The notes under the pieces were generated by a model. That model had not been told where the DNA came from, did no database searches, and worked only from the letters and a program-made list of their open reading frames with translations. A stretch of DNA of 64,000 nucleotides from Leptoclinus maculatus (Eukaryota; Chordata; Actinopteri; Perciformes; Stichaeidae), in the NCBI GenBank assembly GCA_032191485.1, contig JAVDOI010000183.1, positions 100,001 to 164,000 of the forward strand. Reading direction: 5' to 3'. Every line of letters starts with the position of its first letter. The stretch's first letter is position 1. Below are positions 57,601 through 64,000 of the stretch, piece by piece. Both the position numbers and the translations under genes were made by a program.

Positions 57601-58722
57601 GCAAGGCCGAGATCCTCCTGGTGGCACTGGGGACCGCAGTGGCTAGTCAGTGGCAAGCGTCAGTCAGGTGTCACAACAGTGGCAAGCGTTCGGCACCCGT
57701 CAAGAAGCTGCCGCGCTGAGTGGGCGGAGCCACATGTCCTGAGAACACCCATTGTTGTTACGATTGGTCAGCTGCCATGAACTAGTTTCATCATCGTAGT
57801 GTGGATTTTAGTTGAGTCACCTGAGCCACCCGTTCTCTGTTTACATCCTGAGAGTAACCACGGTGTGCTTTTTTGTTTCTCATTCATTTTATTTAAGGAT
57901 GATTTTGTTGGTTTTGAAACAAAAGGGAACATAATACACTCTTTCCAAATTATTACTTTTATAGTCATTTACAACAATCGGCTAAAATAATGAAAATAAA
58001 TCATCCGTTTTATTATCATTTAAAAGCACCAGTAGTCAGGGGAGTGTGCCCCCCTGGTCCGTGTACGTTTTGATGGTCTGTTTTATGCTTTATTTGTTTT
58101 TTCTTTTGAAGAGCGACGCAAAGCAAGACAGGAAGTAAAGAAATGCCAAAATAAAAGTCAAGGCAATAGAATGACCGTACACAAGAAAACTGTTAGTCTA
58201 TGATGCAAGCACATACCAGGGTAACATGAGAAGAAATGTAAAGAAACGTGGGCCGATGGGAGTACGTTAGCAACAATAGTTGACTACATGCGATTTCATA
58301 TTCATGTCGCCATGTACACAGCAAGAATCAAGTTCTCGATTAATCTGTGGATTGTTTGATGCAATACAGTTCGTAATATAGTTTAATCAAAATCCTATCG
58401 TGACAACAATGGGTGTTCTCAGGAAATGTGGCTCCGTCCGCTCAGCTCGGCAGCTTCTTGACGGGTGCCGAACGAGTGCCGCTGTTGTTACGCCCGACTG
58501 ACGCCTGACTGAGGCCTGACTGAGGCCTGACTGAGGCCTGACTGAGGCCTGACTGAGGCCTGACTGAGGCCTGACTGAGGCCTGACTGAGGCCTGACTGA
58601 GGCCTGACTGACGCCTGACTGAGGCCAGACTGAGGCCTGACTGAGGCCTGACTGACGCCTGACTGAGGCCTGACTGACGCTTGCCACTGAGGTGCCAGTG
58701 CCACAAGGAGGATCTCGCTGTC
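57601..58722. mobile_element. Long-inverted-repeat element with one expanded arm
   Basis: Left arm about 57601-57772 pairs with about 58403-58722: AGATCCTCC, AGTGGCAAGCG, GTTCGGCACCCGTCAAGAAG, GAGAACACCCATTGTTGT all occur inverted in order. The arms differ because the right arm holds an 11 bp minisatellite. The interior (58050-58390) shares phrases with the 37343-39940 element. Confidence 0.85.
58489..58682. repeat. 11 bp minisatellite in the right arm
   Basis: About 17 copies of CTGACTGAGGC, with GACGC variants at both ends. All minus-strand frames stay open (Ser-Gln-Ala-Ser-Val-Arg-Pro-type repeats), which is not evidence of a gene. Confidence 0.95.
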
Positions 58723-58903
58723 TCTTTATATATCAATGCTCAGCAACAGTCCACAGGTGTGGATACTTTGCCTCTCGTGGTGGCTCACCTCGACACCTTG
58801 TCGTAGCACACAGACGGTCCTGTATTCTCAGACCTAGACACATCTTTTCTCTTGAGTGACCAGGAAATAACCGTTTAATCTCAAAGCAGGTGTGGTCCCA
58901 CAG

Positions 58904-59113
58904 AGCTCAGCTGGCTGTCCGTCAGTGCTCGACTCCTCTGAGATTTCCACAGAGAACGGCAGGATGAGCCGCTTCCCCCGGCCGGAGCTGGAGATCTCCT
59001 TCAGCCCTCTGAAGCCAAACCGCACGGCTTCACGACGCCAGGAAGAGGAGAACGCCGTCACCGTCAAAACCACTCGCTCGGCACGCAAGAGGAAGAGCGG
59101 AGAGATGGAGAAG
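58904..59113 (+). CDS. kif20b: Isolated kif20b-like exon
   Basis: 210 nt between CCACAG and GTGAGA, coding SVLDSSEISTENGRMSRFPR then PELEISFSPLKPN and ARKRKSGEMEK. This matches the C-terminal tail of KIF20B (MPHOSPH1), a mitotic kinesin, where the RFPKPELEIQFTPLQPN-type stretch precedes a basic RKRKS segment. No other kif20b exon is seen on either side, so it is probably a fragment. Confidence 0.7.
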
Positions 59114-62100
59114 GTGAGAGCCAATCAAACAAAAGCAGCTTGTCCACACGTTCACGAGGTGTTTACACTTTCTTTCATATCCAAAGTTAGAGGTAATTGA
59201 ACATTATTAATTAGCAATTTTGAATCGATTGAACATTCTCATGTCTTTTGCCCTTCGTGGATACATTTCCCACTATCTGTGTCCAACTACAAAAGATGGT
59301 GCACGCGAAATCCTCCCACTGTAAGATCCTGCATTTGTACACAATGTTATCCCCTCTAGGTTTCCTAAAAATACATCCTCCCTACATAACTAGACAACAA
59401 CTGCACAACATGAGACTCAGAGACGGGCTTTTTCACTTATTTTCGGAGATGGTCGTTCATTGTTCACACGTTCTGTGGAGAAAATGTCCCTGTGAAACCT
59501 TTCCCTCTGCTACTATCAATCCAGCACCGGCAGTGCACGATTGTCTCAACAGTTACTTTTGAGAACGCAACAGCAGTTGTAATGGGTGTTGTTGCTGTTA
59601 CACCAGGACATGGCAAACTCAACATGTTTCCCATCAAAACATACACAAATACTCTGGTATGTGAAAGTATAGAATGGCGTTGTCATTGTGTGCAAACTCT
59701 GTGATTGCAAAGTCTTGGTTTTGAATCTGGCAAGAGAGCTGAAAAACCTTCAGTTAGTATCCTGGTAGGCAATGTGTGACTAGTGCAAGGTCAACAAGCC
59801 AGTCCCACCTGTGCCATCTGGAAATGCAGTAACATCCCGTGAACTGGTCGATACTACGGATGTTCTGTCAGACCAATTGTAAGTCACACATTGTATTAAA
59901 CTGATCCCAGATCAGAGCAAAGTGTCTGCGTGGAAAGGAGCAGACTGTGAGACAGACTGTAGAAATGTAGTTTCCAGGACACCGCCTCACTACAATTTGA
60001 TTTAATGCGGCGGAGTAGCTGCACTTATGTTCACTTGTTTGTTCCTACTAATGCAAGGGAGGTAGGCTTTGTTGTATTTGGCCTCCAAAGGCATGTGACA
60101 CACGATGTATTTACATATACAAGACACTGTAGCATCCCCGGCTGAATAATGGTCTGGAGTCTTTAACTGATGGTCCATAAATCTTTATTGAACACACCGT
60201 GAGAACTATGAGGAAAATAAATAAAAACAAACGTTATTGAACACTGTTTAGCATCTTCCCTCTCCTTCCCTCTAACATGCTACATTTAACCACACGGTGG
60301 TGCCTTCGAGCGGAAACAGCACTTTGTTAGCTTGGAGTCTTTCATTAATGACACAAAACAGAAAAACCATAGCAACCTAAAACAATATTTTCCAAAGAAT
60401 AAGTTTAACATGTACTAACCTTGTGCCCATATCGGCCAGGTGCTAAACTAACAAAACCGTAACCTTCTTCCTTGTTTTTAATCACTTTTCCTCGTCCCTT
60501 TAACGACTTTTCGTCTGTTACCGCTTCTTCCTACCTACTTCCGGTTTTGAACCTTCAAAATAAAAGCTCAACAGGAAATGCACCGACTGCAGTGACAAAA
60601 CGTCCAAAATAAAAGGCATACAAAGGAACAATCTATTTAAATACCCTACATTCTCAGAGGTCCTTTACAGACACTACATATTAATATCAATAAGGTCAAT
60701 TTCTTTCAAATATATAGAAAACCATTGCACGTCATTTTCATGATACATTTTTCAGAACTTTAATGTCCACCACACAACTTGTAAATGCATATACAGTATA
60801 ATTATAAGTTAGTAGAGAAAATGATTAAAGACAAATTTTGCAGCCATTCAATTTGTGAATATTTGTACAACAGAATATTTTCTGATGGTAATATAGTTCT
60901 AGTTTTGTTGAATTATTTCATGAGAAATGAACACTCTGAGTGATAATACATGTATAGTATCTGCCAACCTCAATAAGTGTGGAAAGAATTAAGAATTAAA
61001 GCTCTCAAGCGTCTAAATAAGAAAATATGTTTCATATGATTCAAGGCCATATGTTTGCTTCATATGCACGTGTTCTTAGTTTTGAAAGAATATTGTTGGT
61101 AAAAACATATTTTAGTGCTAACATCGCACCACAAGATATAAAGCAGACAGTGTAGTTAGTTAAAACACTCCCATGCATGTACCACGAGGGAAAACAATCT
61201 CATTAATCCTGAATACCAATAAGGAGGAGAAACACAAGCACACACACACTCCACTCACTCCCCCTAGAGGACACTGAACACGTCGGTACAGTCCTCCTGT
61301 CACATCACTGGTCCTCTGTCACTGTCTGCAGAGGTTCATGCTGGGTGCAGCTTCTACAACTCCTGTTTCACAAATCACTCACTACTTCACTTGTTCTCTC
61401 TTTGGCCAGCATCTTGAACACCTACATGTCTGCATTCGGAGAAAAAAATAGATTTTGCAAAGGCACATTTTAAACTATAATTTCTACTAATTGTTTCTTT
61501 TTGTTAATTATATTTATTTAGAAAGTTAAATTTCCAAACATGAAAAACGAGCCATCTCTGAGCAAAAGGCAGATCAGTTCTATGAAGCAGTCCATGTTTT
61601 CCTGCTGCGCTTTAGTTTCGTCCTCTAGATTGCGGATATTGTATTTCACTCAAAGGTTTCATATACAACCACATAGTAAGAACCTGTAATATTAGATATC
61701 ATCATTATTGTAAGTTCCGTGTTGGCTGCTTGTTGCTCATCTCGTAAACACTAAATCTGCCTTATTTCCACATGATCCCGAGTGGCGTTGTGCTTGAGAC
61801 GTGCTGATTGTTCAGTGGTATTAACGGGGTGGTGTAGCATAACAGCACCACAGACATTCAAAGCCCTGAATCTAAGCTTTGAAGACAACTCATTCTATTG
61901 TATACAGCCCCTTCTGCTGGCCTATCCAGTCGATCAGGAGAGAACCAGACGGGATGCTGAACCCAGAGGAGGTGCTGGCAGGCCGGGGCCAGGAGAACGC
62001 AACGGGGGGGAAATAAGTCAGGAGCGGCTGAGTTCAGATCAGGGCGGAGACGCATCAAAGGCCGAGACTGCATGTGTCAATATGAGGGACGTTGGGATTG

Positions 62101-62684
62101 ACAAGCTCTCCAATAACCGCTGTTCTATCACATCACGGTTTCATAATGGTCAGAATTGAAGAAGCTACGCTATCTATGTGGTCCTGATTCCTGCATCCAC
62201 GTCTGTCGGTCTGTGTCTGACATCTCTCGTGCGAGTCACAGAACGTGTGCGCGCCGGTTTGTGTGTGTTGGTCGTGCCTCTTACCTGAAGCATTGACAAA
62301 GAGCTGTACGAATGTCAGAGGGAACGATGTACCAGTCTTACATCTGACAGAAGCCTCCAAATTGGCAGAGTGGGAGCATTTTGCATACAGAAATTGACAT
62401 GTCAGTCATGTGAACCGCAGATTAACTACAGTGTAACCATCATAGTGTGAAAAGGTTTTACTGACCTTCATTAATGGTCTAAATTCAGTAAAAATATGTG
62501 ATCAGGAGATCAGCATCAATGCTTTATAGTCTCTGATTCCTGATATTACTGCATTGAGAATAACGAATACGTGTTTAAATCGGCAGGAGGAAAGCTAGTA
62601 ACAATGTTATAACACACGCAGGTTCTCTTTAGTTACATTAAGGTGCGTTCATGCTTTATTCAGCAAATGAAGGTAAATTATAAC
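59114..62684. other. Repeat-rich non-coding region
   Basis: Open frames at about 59248-59562 and 61782-62159 lack family resemblance and splice support. A possible LTR is listed separately. Otherwise AT-rich sequence with no recognisable RNA gene. Confidence 0.5.
60128..60650. mobile_element. Possible solo LTR
   Basis: 523 bp from TGTAGCATCCCCGG to AATACCCTACA has TG...CA ends with TGTAG/CTACA inverted tips and polyadenylation-like signals inside. No matching flanking 5 bp duplication was seen, so this is tentative. Confidence 0.3.
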
Positions 62685-63725
62685 TAGTGCTGGGCAAGTT
62701 AACGCGTTATTATCGCGTTAACGCATTCATTAATTAACGCCGACAATTATCTTATCGCGCGTTAACGCAGTTTTTATTAATTATTATTAAGCGGACATTT
62801 TTAACACGAGCCGGGCAGCGAGCGGTGAACAGCTGTGTTTGTGTGATGTCACTTCCTGCTGCTGCTGCCCCCCCCCCCCCGGTGACCCGCCCGGTCCGGA
62901 ACCCCCCTTCACTCCCGGTCCCTCCTGTCTCACACACACGCACGCTCGATCGTCTCGTTACAGGATCAAACGTGACAATATTAAAATACATATTGTGGTG
63001 TTTTTAAATGAACATGTAAGCACGAGAGAACAAACTGCTCTTAACTCAACTCTTCATTAGCATAACGTCCTCGTGCAGGTTACTGACACGGTGCAGACTA
63101 CAGGCTCCATGCTTCACCTGCACTCCCCTGGGTCCTAAGTCCCTCCAAGTACAGCGTCTTATCACCCTCTATGTACCAACGTACATTTATAACAAATACC
63201 ACACATATTACGGTAATCAGCGTTAAATATGTGTCTGACCAAAATACCAAAACAAGCAAAAAACAAATGATTCATTTAAATTATTTTTTTTGAGTTTTTA
63301 AAGTGTTTTTGTTTGTAATATGTATAATAAGCATCATTTAGTTATCACTACTGAGAATTTAACAAACATAAAAACATGACGTAGATAGGTTTACAGTTTT
63401 CAAGAAGTATATTTCAAATTGCATCTCTTACACATGAAGATAAAGTTGTGAACACCGGCTGAATATCTATTATCAGAATCATTATAACTGTGTAATAACT
63501 ACTGTGTAACGTGAATACTGCTGTTAAAAAGAACCTGATGTGTTTAAAGTGTTTACAAACCAAATGTTATTGCCCTTTTGTTCATATAGCAGTACTTTAA
63601 AATAAAAGTGCACAATACATTACTTTTGAATTAATGATTGAACTTTGCGCATAACAATGCGATTAATCGCAAAAGAATCATGCGATTAATCGCGATTTAA
63701 AAATGTTAATCGTTGCCCAGCACTA
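62685..63725. mobile_element. hAT MITE (TAGTGCTGGGCAA ends)
   Basis: Ends TAGTGCTGGGCAAGTTAACG and complement TAGTGCTGGGCAACGATTAA. Flanks ATTATAAC (62677-62684) and ATTATATC (63726-63733) agree at seven of eight bases, an 8 bp hAT target duplication. The ends are rich in GTTAACGCG and GCGATTAATCGC inverted motifs. No transposase inside. Confidence 0.9.
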
Positions 63726-63733
63726 ATTATATC

Positions 63734-64000
63734 GTGATGTGTTATTATAAAAATGTAGTTTTGGTGAGGAACTTACATGAATAGTTGTTTTAAGCAGAGA
63801 GGTCATTATGACCTGTTTAACGTCCTAATACGAGCTCTAAGCAGCTTATAATACATAATTAAAACTGACCAATACCAACATTATTTCTTTATTTCCTTAT
63901 TTGATATGAATCGACCATAGACCGTGATATTTCCCCTCACAATAATTGTACATATTGTCATATTGTGACGCCCCCGGTCAACATGTCATTTAAATGTGTA
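63734..64000. other. Non-coding end of window
   Basis: AT-rich, nothing recognised. Confidence 0.6.

Noticed and set aside
58387..58736. Minus-strand frames of Ser-Gln-Ala-Ser-Val-Arg-Pro repeats
   Set aside because: They are the 11 bp minisatellite in a transposon arm.
59248..59562. A 104-codon frame downstream of the kif20b-like exon
   Set aside because: It does not continue kif20b and has no recognisable motif.
61782..62159. A 125-codon frame
   Set aside because: Composition is ordinary, no domain recognised, no exon signals; probably chance.
1..64000. tRNA, rRNA or microRNA genes
   Set aside because: No cloverleaf with A and B boxes or rRNA signature was recognised by eye; the hairpins found lie in transposons.

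Overview
The window looks like vertebrate, almost certainly teleost fish, nuclear DNA. It has short split genes with GT-AG introns whose exons match known vertebrate proteins, long CA/TG microsatellites, several minisatellites, and many fish-type DNA transposons (hAT ends, a TTAA MITE) plus L1/Tx1-type LINE pieces. Gene identities rest on remembered protein families; no database search was run.

Layout. (1) 1-9100 holds repeats: three arrays of one 57-61 bp minisatellite. Two of them form the arms of a roughly 4.7 kb palindromic element (2961-7634). A partial further copy at the left edge is interrupted by a CA microsatellite, and a hAT-like end lies near 9106. (2) 9913-21036 holds a + strand receptor gene built from phase-1 exons: a linker, five SRCR domains, one Ig-like domain, a transmembrane segment and a poly-glutamate tail. 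Two SRCR exons were tandemly duplicated very recently. The duplicates are separated by nested transposons, including a Tx1-like LINE 5' part and a hAT element with a perfect 8 bp target duplication. (3) 23803-42245 holds an interior part of a zzef1-like gene (DOC/APC10-type region, a CUB-like region, later exons) that lacks both ends and some interior exons. One of its introns contains the 3' half of an appl1-like gene (28017-33256). Several conserved exons in both genes carry frame-breaking indels. (4) 42246-51121 is transposon and satellite DNA. (5) 51122-51241 and 55351-55455 match exons 2 and 3 of a ryanodine receptor, best ryr3. (6) Single exons resembling kifc1 (57261-57428) and kif20b (58904-59113) follow, around a long-inverted-repeat element. 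The rest is repeat-rich DNA with a clear hAT MITE at 62685-63725.

The genes do not form a pathway. The striking feature is the mosaic: pieces of at least five unrelated, mostly incomplete genes, same strand, embedded in transposons. Either this is a real fragment-accumulating region (B chromosome, sex chromosome or pericentromere) or the assembly is chimeric and poorly polished. A second theme is that several transposons here carry minisatellite arrays inside them.
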